Assembly (NCBI RefSeq): GCF_000518165.1
Contig: NZ_JADB01000004.1
Span: 1-64,000, forward strand
Direction: 5' to 3'
Length of the DNA stretch: 64,000 nucleotides
Origin: Bartonella elizabethae F9251 = ATCC 49927
Lineage (GTDB): Bacteria > Pseudomonadota > Alphaproteobacteria > Rhizobiales > Rhizobiaceae
Shown: positions 53,466 to 64,000 of the stretch, piece after piece
Layout of the letters: each line of letters begins with the position of its first letter
Numbering within the stretch: the first letter of the stretch is position 1
Notes under the pieces: model-generated
What the model was told of the DNA's origin: nothing
The model's input: the letters and a program-made list of their open reading frames with translations, nothing else
Database searches by the model: none
Program-made: the position numbers and the translations under genes

Positions 53466-54883
53466 CAGCTTTATGGGATAAACAAGCACTTGTTGCGGCT
53501 ATTGATGGTATTGTAATGGGAAACGTGCCAGAAACTTTTCCTGGTGTTTCCATTGATAGCCGTACTCTTGCAGAAGGCGATATTTTTTTCTGCATCAAGG
53601 GGCATCATCTTGATGGACATGATTTTGCTGCGCAGGCTTATGCACGAGGTGCAGGCGTTCTTATTGTTGCAGAACACCGTTTGAAGGATATGGAAAAGAT
53701 ATCGGCTCCATTGATTGTTGTTCCTGATGTTTTGCAAGCCCTAGAAAAACTTGGGAAAGCTGCACGCAAACGTTCAAGAGCTAAAATTATCGCGATAACA
53801 GGATCGGTGGGAAAAACAACAACAAAAGAAGCTTTAAAACAAGTCCTTGCAACGGCTGGGGAGGTTCATGCCAATCTCGCTTCTTTCAATAATTGCTGGG
53901 GGGTTCCGCTTACTTTAGCGCGGATGCCGATGGAGAGTGATTATGGTATCTTTGAAATTGGCATGAATCATAAAGATGAAATTCGCCCTCTGGTTAAACT
54001 GGTTTGTCCGCATGTTGCTCTCATTACGCATATTAGTGCAGGACATATGGGTTTTTTCAAAGATCTTGAAGAAATAGCAGAGGCAAAAGCTGAAATTTTT
54101 GAAGGGTTGGATGAAGAGGGCATTGCCATTTTAAATGCAGATAGTAATTTTTTTTCTTATCTCGTTCAAAAAGCAAAGCAATGTGGTGTGAAAAAGATCT
54201 TAAGCTTTGGTGAGGCTGAAAATGCTGATTATCAAGCGCGGGATATACGTCTTTTAACCGATTGTTCTTCTATGATGGTGCGCATTGGGGGACAGAATAG
54301 GCAGGTCAAAGTTGGTGCTCCTGGACGCCATATTGTGCAAAATAGTTTAGCTGTTCTTGCTGCTTGTGATGCCATTGGTGTTGATTTAGACCCTATTGTG
54401 CTTTCTTTGAGCCATTTTTCTTCTCAAAAAGGGCGTGGTGTTCGTTATCGGTTGTCTTTATCGAATGGAGGTGAATTTTATCTCATTGATGAAAGCTATA
54501 ATGCTAATCCCGCATCTATGCGTGCGGCTCTTGAGCTTCTTGCGACAGGACCCGTTGGGGAAGGGGGACGGCGAATTGCTGTTTTAGGGGATATGCTAGA
54601 GTTAGGGGGGTATAGTGAAAAGCTTCATCGTGATTTAAGGGAGCCAATACGTCTTTCTGGTGCTAATCCCGTTTTTTTATTTGGTGAGGCGATGAAATCT
54701 TTAGTCAGTGATTTATCTGCTGATGTTGAGGTTTATTATGCTGAAAATATTGAGAAAATTTTACCGCTTCTTTTGGAAGAAATTTCTCCTGGGGATCTCT
54801 TGATGATTAAATCATCCAATAGCCTTTGTTCATCAAATATTGTGACGGCATTGCTTGAGCGCTATAAAGCGGTTTCTTCATAG
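53462..54883 (+). CDS. murF: UDP-MurNAc-tripeptide--D-Ala-D-Ala ligase MurF
   Basis: The 473-residue protein has [20 protein letters not shown], the P-loop [51 protein letters not shown]-like [16 protein letters not shown], and the C-terminal [19 protein letters not shown]. It adds D-Ala-D-Ala to complete the pentapeptide. Overlaps murE by 4 nt, which indicates coupled translation. Confidence 0.95.
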   Translation: MTALWDKQALVAAIDGIVMGNVPETFPGVSIDSRTLAEGDIFFCIKGHHLDGHDFAAQAYARGAGVLIVAEHRLKDMEKISAPLIVVPDVLQALEKLGKAARKRSRAKIIAITGSVGKTTTKEALKQVLATAGEVHANLASFNNCWGVPLTLARMPMESDYGIFEIGMNHKDEIRPLVKLVCPHVALITHISAGHMGFFKDLEEIAEAKAEIFEGLDEEGIAILNADSNFFSYLVQKAKQCGVKKILSFGEAENADYQARDIRLLTDCSSMMVRIGGQNRQVKVGAPGRHIVQNSLAVLAACDAIGVDLDPIVLSLSHFSSQKGRGVRYRLSLSNGGEFYLIDESYNANPASMRAALELLATGPVGEGGRRIAVLGDMLELGGYSEKLHRDLREPIRLSGANPVFLFGEAMKSLVSDLSADVEVYYAENIEKILPLLLEEISPGDLLMIKSSNSLCSSNIVTALLERYKAVSS

Positions 54884-54904
54884 TTTTAAGAGGTTTTTTG
54901 TCCC

Positions 54905-55975
54905 ATGATGCTGTTTTTTTCTTCGTTGAGTGATTGGCTTCCAGGTGTGAATGTTTTTCGCTACATTACTTTTCGCACGATAGCAGCGATGCTGACTTCG
55001 GGACTCATTGTTTTTTTGTTTGGACCTAGCATCATTGCTTCTCTTAAGTTGCGGCAGGGCAAAGGGCAACCAATTCGTGCCGATGGTCCTCAAACACATT
55101 TTAAAAAGGCTGGAACACCTACAATGGGTGGATTGATGATTTTAACCGGCATTGTTGTATCGGCATTTTTGTGGTGTAATTTATCGAATATTTATTTTTG
55201 GGTGTCGCTCTTGGTTATGCTTTCTTTTGGAGCCATTGGATTTTATGATGATTATCTTAAGGTTACAAAACAAACAGACAAAGGATTTTCTGGGAAAGCA
55301 CGCCTAAGCTTGGAGTTTGTTGTTGCAGCAATTGCTGCTTTTATCATCTTACAAATTGGCTCAACTGGATTCGCTTTGCCTTTTTTGAAAGATTATCTTA
55401 TTGATTTAGGTTGGTTTTTCATTCCTTTTTCTGCTTTTGTTATTGTCGCCACGGGCAATGCCGTTAATTTGACGGATGGTCTTGACGGTCTTGCGATTGT
55501 TCCTGTGATGGTTGCGGCTTTATCTTTTGCTCTGATTGCTTATCTTTGTGGTAATATGAATTTTGCTGATTATCTCCAAATACACTATGTATCGGGAACA
55601 GGTGAACTGGCCGTTTTATTGGGTGCTGTTGTAGGGGCAGGGCTTGGATTTTTATGGTTTAATGCACCACCTGCTGCTATTTTTATGGGAGATACTGGCT
55701 CATTGGCTCTTGGAGGTCTACTGGGGACTGTTGCGGTTGCTACGAAGCATGAAATTGTTTTGGCTCTTATTGGTGGGCTGTTTGTTGTGGAAGCTTTTTC
55801 AGTTGTTATTCAGGTTGGTTATTTCAAATTGACAAGAAAACGTGTGTTTCTTATGGCACCAATCCATCATCATTTTGAGAAAAAAGGCTGGACTGAAAGC
55901 CAAGTGGTGATACGCTTCTGGATTATTTCAATTGTTCTTGCTCTCATTGGTCTTTCAACACTTAAATTGCGGTGA
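54905..55975 (+). CDS. mraY: Phospho-MurNAc-pentapeptide translocase MraY
   Basis: The 356-residue protein has about ten membrane helices. Family motifs: [28 protein letters not shown] with the aspartates, the substrate loop [25 protein letters not shown], and the [11 protein letters not shown] stretch. It transfers phospho-MurNAc-pentapeptide to undecaprenyl phosphate, making lipid I at the inner membrane. The ATG follows murF by 21 nt. Confidence 0.96.
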   Translation: MMLFFSSLSDWLPGVNVFRYITFRTIAAMLTSGLIVFLFGPSIIASLKLRQGKGQPIRADGPQTHFKKAGTPTMGGLMILTGIVVSAFLWCNLSNIYFWVSLLVMLSFGAIGFYDDYLKVTKQTDKGFSGKARLSLEFVVAAIAAFIILQIGSTGFALPFLKDYLIDLGWFFIPFSAFVIVATGNAVNLTDGLDGLAIVPVMVAALSFALIAYLCGNMNFADYLQIHYVSGTGELAVLLGAVVGAGLGFLWFNAPPAAIFMGDTGSLALGGLLGTVAVATKHEIVLALIGGLFVVEAFSVVIQVGYFKLTRKRVFLMAPIHHHFEKKGWTESQVVIRFWIISIVLALIGLSTLKLR

Positions 55976-55979
55976 GATT

Positions 55980-57374
55980 TTGATTTCTGTTGCGTGTTAT
56001 AAGGCGAAAAAAGTTGCTCTCTTTGGATTAGGGAAGTCTGGATTAGCAACGGCACAAGCGTTGATGCGTGGCGGTGCAGAAGTGGTAGCATGGGATGATC
56101 ATCCTGCGAGCGTGCAAGAAGCTTTTCAGCAAAATATTCCAACAAGAGATCTTCACGGTGAAGATTGGTCAGAATTTGTGGCATTGATTCTCGCACCTGG
56201 CGTTCCTTTAAATTATCCTAAACCCCATTGGGTTGTTGAAAAAGCTCGTCAAGCAAATATAGAAATTATTGGCGATATTGAATTATTTGTTCGTGCGCGC
56301 CATCATTTTTTACAGCGTTATGATTTTTGTGATGAGGATGTTCCTTTCATTGCGATTACGGGGACGAATGGAAAGTCGACAACAACGGCTTTGCTTGCGC
56401 ATTTGTTGGAAAAAATGGGTTATGATGTGCAAATGGGGGGAAATATTGGACAGGCGATATTAACGCTTAAGCCCTTTGTTAAACAACGTATCTATGTCAT
56501 TGAATGTTCATCGTTTCAAATTGATCTTACGCCCTCTCTTCAGCCAACCATTGGGCTTTTATTAAATTTGACACCTGATCATATTGATCGTCATGGGAGT
56601 TTTGCGCATTATGTGCAAACCAAAAGACATCTAGTTGCTCAGGCTTCTCAGGCTTTCATTTCCGTTGATGATGCAGCTTGTGAGATGTTGTATCAACAAT
56701 TGCTTCACGAAGGGCATCCAATTAAGGCCATTTCCAAGGATCATTTTGTTGAAAATGGTTTTTATGCAGAGGGGAGCAAGCTCTTTTCTGTCCGTCAAGG
56801 ACAGCGACATATGCTTGCAGATCTTGCTTCTATGTCTGCTTTGCGCGGAGGTCATAATGCACAAAATGCTCTTATGGCCTTGGCAACGTTGCAAGCTTTA
56901 AAAATAACCGATCCCTCTATAAGCAAGCATTTAGCAAGCTATAAAGGACTGCCTCATCGTATGCAGCAAGTTCGTAAAATGGGGGCGGTTTTATTTATCA
57001 ATGATAGCAAGGCGACGAATGCAGATGCAACAGCGCCGGCACTTCGCGCCTTTAATGATATTTTTTGGATTGTTGGGGGGCAGGCAAAAAAGGGGGGAAT
57101 TGAGTCTCTTAGAGAATTTTTTCCTAAAATTCGTAAAGCCTATTTGATTGGGAGTGCAGCGGAAGAATTTGCGCGCATGATTGGTTCTTCTCTTCCCTTT
57201 TCTATGAGCTTAACTTTAGAAAATGCTGTGCGTGAAGCCACCATTGACGCAATGCATTGCAAGGCAAAGGAGGTGGTGGTTCTTTTGTCACCTGCTTGTG
57301 CAAGTTATGACCAATTTAAAAATTATGAGGTGCGGGGAGAAGCATTTATCTCTTTGGTGATGCAATTACAATAA
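55980..57374 (+). CDS. murD: UDP-MurNAc-L-alanine--D-glutamate ligase MurD
   Basis: The product is 464 residues from a TTG at 55980, 4 nt after the mraY stop, with GGTGAG before it. This choice aligns [20 protein letters not shown] with the usual MurD N-terminus; an upstream TTG at 55932 lies inside mraY. The ATP loop is [44 protein letters not shown] and [11 protein letters not shown] follow. It adds D-glutamate to UDP-MurNAc-L-Ala. It is followed by a 145-bp gap before ftsW, the longest inside the cluster apart from that before ddlB. Confidence 0.93.
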   Translation: MISVACYKAKKVALFGLGKSGLATAQALMRGGAEVVAWDDHPASVQEAFQQNIPTRDLHGEDWSEFVALILAPGVPLNYPKPHWVVEKARQANIEIIGDIELFVRARHHFLQRYDFCDEDVPFIAITGTNGKSTTTALLAHLLEKMGYDVQMGGNIGQAILTLKPFVKQRIYVIECSSFQIDLTPSLQPTIGLLLNLTPDHIDRHGSFAHYVQTKRHLVAQASQAFISVDDAACEMLYQQLLHEGHPIKAISKDHFVENGFYAEGSKLFSVRQGQRHMLADLASMSALRGGHNAQNALMALATLQALKITDPSISKHLASYKGLPHRMQQVRKMGAVLFINDSKATNADATAPALRAFNDIFWIVGGQAKKGGIESLREFFPKIRKAYLIGSAAEEFARMIGSSLPFSMSLTLENAVREATIDAMHCKAKEVVVLLSPACASYDQFKNYEVRGEAFISLVMQLQ

Positions 57375-57519
57375 AAAGAAGCATTATTTATAAAAAATAT
57401 TTTTGCGTTAAGACTCCAGAATCTTTTTTTGTGTAATTTAGTTTTTAAAGTGTTTGTTGGACAGGTTGGGGAACCTTATCACTTTGAGATAATTTATAAA
57501 ACGGATAAGGTGGCTATAA

Positions 57520-58668
57520 ATGATTACGCGTGCAGATAGAGACCCAATTGCGAATTGGTGGTGGACAATTGATCGCTCTATCTTTGCGGCTTGTTTAATT
57601 TTAATGGGGATTGGCATTATGCTGTCTTTTGCTGCTAGCCCCACTATTGCAAAAAAAATCGGAATTGCTGATAGTTTTTATTTTGTTCGCTGGCATATCA
57701 TTTTTAGCATTTCAGCATTTTTTACAATGGTTACCATTTCTTTTTTTTCGCTTCCTAATATTCGTCGTTTATGTGCTCTTTTGCTTATTGTAACGCTTGC
57801 TCTTATGGTTGCAACCCTATTTTGGGGTCCTGAATTAAAGGGAGCACGGCGGTGGATTTTGCTCTTTGGTTTTTCTGTACAAGCTTCAGAGTTTATGAAG
57901 CCAGCTTTTGTGGTGATGTCCGCTTGGCTTTTTTCAGAACAGATACGCAGGAGGGGAATTCCAGGTTACATGTTAGCAACTCTCCTTTATGCCATTTGTT
58001 GTGTTCTTCTGGTTTTACAGCCTGATATTGGACAAACAATTTTAATAAGTGCAACATGGGGGGGGCTGTTTTTTATTGCTGGTGTGCCTCTTACGGTTAT
58101 TTTTTTCTTTCTCATTTTTGGCGTTGTAGGAATTATTCTTGCTTATCTTTTTTTGCCTCATGTGCGCGATCGTATCAATGGTTTTTTGACAGGGGAAGGA
58201 GATACCTTTCAAGTGGATGTAGGACGTGAGGCTATTTTAAATGGTGGTTGGTTTGGGCAAGGTCCCGGAGAGGGAACAGTAAAACGGATCATTCCTGATA
58301 GCCATACAGATTTTGTATTTTCTGTTGCTGCGGAAGAATATGGTATTATTCTTTGTTTGTTAATTATGATGCTTTTTGGCTTTATCGTTATGCGTTCATT
58401 ATATATAGCTATGAATACGCGTGATTCCTTCATCCGTCTTGGTATTACGGGTATAGCCATGATGATAGGCTTTCAATCAGCTATTAATATGGCTGTCAAT
58501 CTTCACTTAATCCCTCCCAAAGGCATGACATTGCCGTTTATTTCTTATGGTGGTTCATCAATGGTGGCAATTGCGTTTTCAATGGGAATTTTACTCAGTT
58601 TAACACGTCGTTGGCCAGAAGCACGCCTTTCAGCTTTTTCTTCTTCTGTCTTGGATAGCTCTTTATGA
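57520..58668 (+). CDS. ftsW: Septal peptidoglycan polymerase FtsW (SEDS family)
   Basis: The 382-residue protein has ten membrane helices and SEDS motifs: WGPELKGARRWILLFGFSVQ, ASEFMKPAFVV, LQPDIGQTILI, GPGEGTVKRIIPDSHTDFVF, AAEEYGIILCLLI and PFISYGGSSMVAIAFSMGIL. It polymerises lipid II at the division site as partner of FtsI. The stop overlaps murG by 4 nt. Confidence 0.95.
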   Translation: MITRADRDPIANWWWTIDRSIFAACLILMGIGIMLSFAASPTIAKKIGIADSFYFVRWHIIFSISAFFTMVTISFFSLPNIRRLCALLLIVTLALMVATLFWGPELKGARRWILLFGFSVQASEFMKPAFVVMSAWLFSEQIRRRGIPGYMLATLLYAICCVLLVLQPDIGQTILISATWGGLFFIAGVPLTVIFFFLIFGVVGIILAYLFLPHVRDRINGFLTGEGDTFQVDVGREAILNGGWFGQGPGEGTVKRIIPDSHTDFVFSVAAEEYGIILCLLIMMLFGFIVMRSLYIAMNTRDSFIRLGITGIAMMIGFQSAINMAVNLHLIPPKGMTLPFISYGGSSMVAIAFSMGILLSLTRRWPEARLSAFSSSVLDSSL

Positions 58669-59801
58669 ATGATAAAAAAGTTATTGTTTTGGTGGCGGGG
58701 GGTACAGGTGGACATCTTTTTCCTGCTGAAGCACTTGCTGTTGAATTAAGGCGACGTGGATATGATGTTCATTTAATAACAGATGAAAGAGCGCGATCTT
58801 TTGTACGGAGCTTTGATAAAGAACATATACATATCGTTTCATCGGCTACATTTACAAGACGTCATCCTTTTGCTTTGATAAAAACGTTTTGGTCTTTGCT
58901 TAAAGGTATGGGGCAATCGTTGGGGCTGTTTTATAAATTACGTCCTGTTCTGGTTGGTGGTTTTGGGGGGTATCCGAGTTTTCCTCCTCTTTTTATTGCG
59001 GCCTTAATGCGGCGTGTAACATTTATTCATGAGCAAAATGCCGTTATGGGGCGTGCCAACCGGATGTTGGCAATTTTTGTGCGTGCAATCGCTGGTGGTT
59101 TGTTGTCCCCACATGGTCCTTATGCTCATAAAACGCTTTTGACGGGGAATCCAGTGCGTGAGGCTGTGTTGAAGGCGGCTGAAGTTTCCTATCAGCCTTC
59201 TACAGGTGATGAGCCATTTTATTTTTTGATTTTTGGGGGTAGCCAAGGGGCGTCTTTTTTTTCACATATTGTTCCAGAAGCGATTGCTTTGCTTGATGAT
59301 CAGAACCGTAAACGCTTAAAGATTGTACAGCAAATTCGTGGTGAAGCTGGAGAGTTGATTAAAATCTATCGTGATATGGGTGTACAAGCTGAGGTTGCTC
59401 CTTTCTTTGATGATATGGCTGAACGTATGGCGCATGCCCATTTTATTTTGTCGCGTGCTGGTGCTTCATCGGTTTGTGAGATAGCGGTGATTGGTAGACC
59501 TGCTTTGCTTGTTCCTTATCCTCATGCTTTGGATCATGATCAGTCTGCCAATGCTGCCCTTCTTGCACGTGTGGGTGGTGCGGAAATTATATTAGAAAAA
59601 GATTTAAATGCGCAAAAACTTGCGGCTCTTCTAACGCAAGCTTGTTGTGCACCCCATTTATTGGAAAAACAAGCGCTTGCTGCAAAAAAAGTTGGGCAAC
59701 CTCGTGCAACGTGTTGTCTTGCTGATATGGCTGAAGCCTTAATTGCAGGGCGATTGTTGTCAGATATAAAAGAGGAGCTTTTTGATGAAAATGCCACTTG
59801 A
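58665..59801 (+). CDS. murG: UDP-GlcNAc transferase MurG (lipid II synthesis)
   Basis: The 378-residue GT28 glycosyltransferase has the N-terminal [14 protein letters not shown] loop, [46 protein letters not shown] and the UDP-sugar site [20 protein letters not shown] with [14 protein letters not shown]. It works at the cytoplasmic face of the inner membrane, turning lipid I into lipid II. The end overlaps murC by 17 nt. Confidence 0.96.
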   Translation: MNDKKVIVLVAGGTGGHLFPAEALAVELRRRGYDVHLITDERARSFVRSFDKEHIHIVSSATFTRRHPFALIKTFWSLLKGMGQSLGLFYKLRPVLVGGFGGYPSFPPLFIAALMRRVTFIHEQNAVMGRANRMLAIFVRAIAGGLLSPHGPYAHKTLLTGNPVREAVLKAAEVSYQPSTGDEPFYFLIFGGSQGASFFSHIVPEAIALLDDQNRKRLKIVQQIRGEAGELIKIYRDMGVQAEVAPFFDDMAERMAHAHFILSRAGASSVCEIAVIGRPALLVPYPHALDHDQSANAALLARVGGAEIILEKDLNAQKLAALLTQACCAPHLLEKQALAAKKVGQPRATCCLADMAEALIAGRLLSDIKEELFDENAT

Positions 59802-61212
59802 TATAGGCGTTATCCATTTTATTGGAATCGGGGGGATCGGTATGAGTGGAATTGCGGAGGTTTTTTATAATCTTGGTTATAAAGTTCAAGGGTCTGATCA
59901 AGTTGAGAGTGCCAATGTTGAACGTTTGAAGAGAAAAGGAATTAACGTTCATATCGGTCATTGTGCTGAAAATTTAGGAAATGCTGAGGTTGTTGTTTTT
60001 TCTACTGCCGTTAAAAAAACAAATCCTGAGTATATTGCTGCAAAGGAAAGACATTTGCCGCTTGTCAGACGTGCAGAAATGCTTGCCGAGCTGATGCGGT
60101 TTAGGCGTGCAATTGCAGTAGGTGGTACACATGGTAAAACAACGACCACATCAATGGTCGCAGCGCTTCTTGATGCTGGTCGTTTTGATCCGGTGGTGAT
60201 TAATGGCGGTATTATTAATGCCTATGGTACGAATTCTCGGACAGGAGAGGGCGATTGGATGATTGTTGAAGCCGATGAAAGTGATGGCACATTTTTAAAG
60301 CTGCCTGCTGATATTGCTGTTGTTACCAATATTGATGCTGAGCATTTGGATCATTATGGAAGTTTTGATGCTGTCCGCGCAGCTTTTCGGCAATTCGTAG
60401 AAAATGTTCCTTTTTATGGTTTTGCTGTTTTGTGTCTTGATCATCCAGAGGTTCAGTCATTGGCGGGCCGTATTGATGATCGTTGGGTGATTACTTATGG
60501 TGCAAATCCACAAGCGGATGTTCGTTTTCTTAATCTTTCGATGGATGGTCAAAAAACGTATTTTGATGTTCTTATTCGTTCACGCAAGACAGGAAGAAAG
60601 ATTGAGTTGAAAAATTTGCTCCTGCCCATGGCAGGAGAACATAATGTTGCTAATGCAACAGCGGCAATAGCCATTGCGCATGAACTTGGCATTTCAAATG
60701 AATTGATAAAGAAGGGCTTAGCGGAATTTGGGGGCGTAAAACGACGTTTTACCCGAACAGGAAGTTGGCGTGGTATTGAAATATTTGATGATTATGGACA
60801 TCACCCTGTTGAAATAAAGGCTGTTTTGCGCGCCGCACGTGAGAGTGCAAAAGGGCGTGTCATTGCCATTGCACAACCGCATCGTTATTCACGTTTGCAT
60901 CATTTATTTGATGAGTTTGCTACTTGTTTTAATGATGCCGATACAGTGTTGATTACCCCCGTATATGCGGCTGGTGAAGAGCCTATCCTAGGCTTTGGTT
61001 CGCAAGAATTGGTAGAGCATATTAAAATGGCTGGTCATCGTGATGTGCGTTTGATACACGGTCTGGAAGATGTTGTGTCTCTTGTATCAAAATTTGCGCA
61101 GCCAGAGGATTATGTTGTTTTTCTTGGTGCGGGCAATATCACACAATGGGCTTGTGCGTTGCCTCATCAGTTGTCGGGACTTGGTGGTCATGATAAATTT
61201 TCAGAACATTGA
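59785..61212 (+). CDS. murC: UDP-N-acetylmuramate--L-alanine ligase MurC
   Basis: The product is 475 residues from the ATG at 59785, which has GAGGAG 7 nt upstream; a TTG at 59782 is also in frame. Motifs: [16 protein letters not shown], the P-loop [49 protein letters not shown] and [14 protein letters not shown]. It adds the first amino acid of the stem peptide. It overlaps murG and murB at its ends. Confidence 0.95.
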   Translation: MKMPLDIGVIHFIGIGGIGMSGIAEVFYNLGYKVQGSDQVESANVERLKRKGINVHIGHCAENLGNAEVVVFSTAVKKTNPEYIAAKERHLPLVRRAEMLAELMRFRRAIAVGGTHGKTTTTSMVAALLDAGRFDPVVINGGIINAYGTNSRTGEGDWMIVEADESDGTFLKLPADIAVVTNIDAEHLDHYGSFDAVRAAFRQFVENVPFYGFAVLCLDHPEVQSLAGRIDDRWVITYGANPQADVRFLNLSMDGQKTYFDVLIRSRKTGRKIELKNLLLPMAGEHNVANATAAIAIAHELGISNELIKKGLAEFGGVKRRFTRTGSWRGIEIFDDYGHHPVEIKAVLRAARESAKGRVIAIAQPHRYSRLHHLFDEFATCFNDADTVLITPVYAAGEEPILGFGSQELVEHIKMAGHRDVRLIHGLEDVVSLVSKFAQPEDYVVFLGAGNITQWACALPHQLSGLGGHDKFSEH

Positions 61213-62167
61213 TGGTGAGGCGCTATTGGCGCAATTGCAACCGCTGTTGGGTAATGTCAGAGGCAAGCTTACGCCGAATGTTGAGATGCGTAAGGTGACA
61301 TGGTTTCGCACTGGTGGGTTGGCAGAGCTTTTTTATCAGCCTGTTGATGAGGAAGATTTGGCTCTCTTTCTTCAAAATTTACCTGAAACTGTTCCTATAA
61401 CAATTGTTGGGATCGGTTCTAATCTTCTGGTGCGTGATGGGGGCGTTCCTGGGGTCGTGATTCGTCTTTCACCTAAAAATTTTGGGCAAGTGCAGCAAGT
61501 TTCTTCAAAAGGTTTTTTAGTTGGTGCTGGTACGGCGGATAAACATTTAGCTGCTGCTGCTTTAAAGGCAGAAATCGCAGGTTTTCATTTTTATCATGGT
61601 ATTCCTGGTGGCCTTGGAGGGGCTCTCAAAATGAATGCGGGTGCAAATGGTGTTGAAACAGCTGCGCGTGTTGTTGAGGTCTATGCGCTGGATCGTAAAG
61701 GACAACGTCATATCTTAAATTTGAAAGATATGCATTATTCTTATCGTCATTGTGATATTCCTAAAGATTTTATTTTTACGGCTGCTTTATTGGAAGGCGA
61801 ACCCGGTCATAAAGATGCTATTCGTGCTGCTATGGATGAAGTTGCCCTCCACAGAGAAACTGTACAACCTATTCGCGAGAAGACAGGAGGATCAACTTTC
61901 AAAAACCCTGAGAATACATCTGCGTGGCGCGTTATTGATGAAGCAGGGTGTCGAGGTTTACGGATTGGTGGTGCTCAAATGAGTGAAATGCACTGTAATT
62001 TTATGATTAATACAGGCCAAGCAACAGGCTATGATCTTGAAGCATTGGGAGAAACAGTGCGTGCGCGTGTTTTTGCACATTCAGCTCACCTTTTACAATG
62101 GGAAATAGAGCGTATTGGTCAATTTGAGCGGGGGCGAAGTGTTCCTCCTTTTGATCCATTTCATTGA
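61190..62167 (+). CDS. murB: UDP-N-acetylenolpyruvoylglucosamine reductase MurB
   Basis: The product is 325 residues from the ATG at 61190, which overlaps the end of murC by 23 nt. The frame is open further upstream inside murC, but those starts would add a non-homologous leader. FAD-binding and active-site blocks are [61 protein letters not shown] with the catalytic serine, and [14 protein letters not shown]. It reduces the enolpyruvyl group to lactyl with NADPH. Confidence 0.94.
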   Translation: MINFQNIDGEALLAQLQPLLGNVRGKLTPNVEMRKVTWFRTGGLAELFYQPVDEEDLALFLQNLPETVPITIVGIGSNLLVRDGGVPGVVIRLSPKNFGQVQQVSSKGFLVGAGTADKHLAAAALKAEIAGFHFYHGIPGGLGGALKMNAGANGVETAARVVEVYALDRKGQRHILNLKDMHYSYRHCDIPKDFIFTAALLEGEPGHKDAIRAAMDEVALHRETVQPIREKTGGSTFKNPENTSAWRVIDEAGCRGLRIGGAQMSEMHCNFMINTGQATGYDLEALGETVRARVFAHSAHLLQWEIERIGQFERGRSVPPFDPFH

Positions 62168-62405
62168 TTTATTGTTCACTAAAAAAGTGCAAATAAAAAA
62201 TTGAGTCATTTCAAAGAGATAATAAAAAAATTCTATTAAGAATCAATAAATTAACAAAGAATCTCTTGCATCAGGCTTTTGAGTCTGATTCATTATGCAA
62301 AATGCTAGGTTATTGATTCGCAAGGATAAACTTTGTTTTTCCTGTATGTGGTACTGGTGTCTTCTATATAGGCTACATATAGTATGCGAAAGAGGGTGAT
62401 TGATT

Positions 62406-63326
62406 ATGAAAGATAAACATATAGCTGTGTTAATGGGAGGTTTTTCTTCTGAACGGTCTGTAAGTTTATCTTCAGGGGCAGCTTGTGCTGATGTTCTTGA
62501 GATGCAAGGGTACCGTGTGAGCCGTGTGGATGTTGACGCTCATATTGCTTCTGTTCTTGAACAGTTGCAGCCTGATATTGCCTTCAATGCATTGCATGGT
62601 CCATTTGGTGAAGATGGTCGGATTCAGGGGATTCTTGAATATTTAAAAATCCCTTATACCCATTCTGGTGTGATGGCATCCGCTTTGGCAATGGATAAGG
62701 GACGTGCAAAAATTATTGTTGAAAGTGTGGGGGTTTGTGTTGCTCCTTCTCGTATTATGAACCGCTTTGCTGTTGGGAAAACGCATCCCATGGAGCCTCC
62801 TTATGTTATTAAACCTGTGTGTGAAGGATCAAGCTTTGGTGTTGTCATTGTTCAAGAAAATGAAGCAGCACCACCCCATAATATTGGGGGATCTGAGTGG
62901 GGATATGCCGATGAGGTGATGGTTGAGAAATATATTCCTGGTCGTGAATTGACTTGTGCTGTTTTAGGCAATGAAGTGCTGGATGTGTGTGAAATTCTCC
63001 CCAACCAACATTTTCCATTCTACGATTATGAGTCAAAATATAAGACGGGTGGTTCTCTTCACATTTGTCCTGCACAACTTTCACTAAATATTTACCAAAG
63101 TGTGCAAAGAATGTCTTTAGCAGCCCATCAGGCGATAGGGTGTCGAGGTGTTAGCCGTTCTGATTTTCGTTTTGATGAGAAAACTGGAGAATTGGTTTGG
63201 CTTGAAATTAATACGCAACCCGGTATGACATCGACGTCTCTTCTTCCTGATATTGCAAAAGCGAGCGGTCGTACTTACGGCGATATTGTTCAATGGATGG
63301 TGGAGGACGCATCATGTATGCGTTGA
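62406..63326 (+). CDS. ddlB: D-alanine--D-alanine ligase
   Basis: The product is 306 residues from the ATG at 62406 with GAGGG upstream; a TTG at 62400 is in frame. ATP-grasp motifs: [86 protein letters not shown] and [15 protein letters not shown]. It supplies D-Ala-D-Ala for MurF. It follows a 238-bp gap after murB that could contain its own promoter. The end overlaps ftsQ by 13 nt. Confidence 0.95.
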   Translation: MKDKHIAVLMGGFSSERSVSLSSGAACADVLEMQGYRVSRVDVDAHIASVLEQLQPDIAFNALHGPFGEDGRIQGILEYLKIPYTHSGVMASALAMDKGRAKIIVESVGVCVAPSRIMNRFAVGKTHPMEPPYVIKPVCEGSSFGVVIVQENEAAPPHNIGGSEWGYADEVMVEKYIPGRELTCAVLGNEVLDVCEILPNQHFPFYDYESKYKTGGSLHICPAQLSLNIYQSVQRMSLAAHQAIGCRGVSRSDFRFDEKTGELVWLEINTQPGMTSTSLLPDIAKASGRTYGDIVQWMVEDASCMR

Positions 63327-64000
63327 ATGTTAATAAAACAAATGTTCCGATGGAGGTGCCTTCAGTGCCGGCTTTGCCACGTCTTTATCGTCGTTTTCTT
63401 CGGTTTATGTTTGAGTTTGTTTTTGTCAATATTCATATTCCACGTCATTTCGGTTCTTTCGCTGTTGTATGGTTTTTCTTTGTGACAGCTTTTTATGGAC
63501 TTTCATCAAGTGGTCAGATGGCGATGATCGTAAATGCGTTCATATCGGATAGTGGTTTTGTGGTCACGCAAGTCGATATCAGTGGTAATAAGCGTTTGAC
63601 AAAGCAAGATATTTTGAAAATGTTAAAACTTGATGCTGCGCCCTCTATATTCACTTTTGATGTTGAAAGAGCACGTTCTCTTTTGGAAAAACAGGCTTGG
63701 GTTCAATCGGCAAATGTTCAGAAAATTTATCCCAATAGAATGCATATTTCCATCGTGGAGCGTGAGCCTTATGCTATTTGGCAACATGATAGCATAATAG
63801 ATATTGTTGATCATACGGGGCGTGTCATTGTGCCCTTTAAAGGAGGAATTGTTCGGGATTTGCCTCTTGTGGTTGGGCAGGGTGCGCAAAATGCAGCTAA
63901 AGGATTTATTCAAGCGCTGTCAGTTTATCGGCAAGTGTATGATCGTGTTCGTGCTTTTGTGCGGGTAGGTGATCGGCGTTGGGATCTTGTTTTGGATAAT
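63314..64000 (+). CDS. ftsQ: Cell division protein FtsQ (5' part; cut by window edge)
   Basis: From the ATG at 63314, 229 codons are present. A short cytoplasmic part is followed by one membrane helix ([20 protein letters not shown]). Then comes a POTRA domain: [40 protein letters not shown] and [20 protein letters not shown]. FtsQ holds FtsL/FtsB in the divisome from the periplasmic side. The start lies within the end of ddlB, typical of this cluster in Rhizobiales. ftsA and ftsZ are expected beyond the right edge. Confidence 0.93.
   Translation, partial: MYALNVNKTNVPMEVPSVPALPRLYRRFLRFMFEFVFVNIHIPRHFGSFAVVWFFFVTAFYGLSSSGQMAMIVNAFISDSGFVVTQVDISGNKRLTKQDILKMLKLDAAPSIFTFDVERARSLLEKQAWVQSANVQKIYPNRMHISIVEREPYAIWQHDSIIDIVDHTGRVIVPFKGGIVRDLPLVVGQGAQNAAKGFIQALSVYRQVYDRVRAFVRVGDRRWDLVLDN

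Overview
The window looks like an AT-rich alphaproteobacterial chromosome of the order Rhizobiales/Hyphomicrobiales, most probably a Bartonella. The grounds are the chpT-ctrA-sciP cell-cycle genes, an EipA (DUF1134) protein, the carA/yqeY/dnaG/rpoD neighbourhood, a rhizobial-type dcw cluster, a large autotransporter adhesin, wide decaying intergenic regions and scattered phage remnants. The genus is an inference, since no database search was possible.

Layout. 1-4.1 kb: the 5' two-thirds or more of an autotransporter gene (minus strand, running off the left edge), a broken phage late-control D fragment, a striking array of short palindromes at a regular ~35 bp spacing, and tRNA-Met(CAT). 4.2-6.3 kb: a two-gene unit (Gfo/Idh/MocA oxidoreductase plus DegT aminotransferase) of the kind used for nucleotide-amino-sugar synthesis. 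6.7-7.9 kb: an overlapping small-gene pair and eipA. 8.1-11.1 kb: a cell-cycle block with chpT, ctrA, a fliJ-like orphan and sciP. 11.5-18.3 kb: mnmA, a SpoU-type RNA methyltransferase, a probable small RNA with its own promoter and terminator, a CDF cation exporter, a DUF1460 lipoprotein and an MFS exporter. 18.6-31.6 kb: carA and yqeY, then ubiC, a GlsB/YmgE membrane protein, a Na/Pi cotransporter and an MscS channel, then dnaG and rpoD.

32.2-38.3 kb: ycgN, a SIMPL-domain protein and tRNA-Ile2(CAT), followed by a degraded phage or genomic-island segment. That segment has two XRE repressors, each with a palindromic operator-like site, a decayed DNA-binding gene, a decayed repeat protein and a small membrane/coiled-coil protein. 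38.7-47 kb: a DUF475 membrane protein, pncA, an unrecognised gene, ettA, an ArsR-methyltransferase fusion with a shortened methyltransferase domain, and a second probable small RNA with an 11-C tract in an anti-Shine-Dalgarno-like loop. 47.6-64 kb: a lytic transglycosylase, rnpB, and the cell-wall/division operon rsmH-ftsL-ftsI-murE-murF-mraY-murD-ftsW-murG-murC-murB-ddlB-ftsQ, mostly overlapping or tightly spaced, with ftsQ cut by the right edge.

How the genes fit together. The right third is one co-directional block that makes lipid II and the septal machinery. The left third holds the CtrA regulatory module that in relatives controls division and envelope genes. The regions between carry transporters, remnants and non-coding elements. 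The least explained elements are the 35-bp palindrome array (3491-3649), the two small-RNA candidates, an attenuator-like structure between dnaG and rpoD, and a family of ~100-bp degenerate intergenic repeats (four copies seen).
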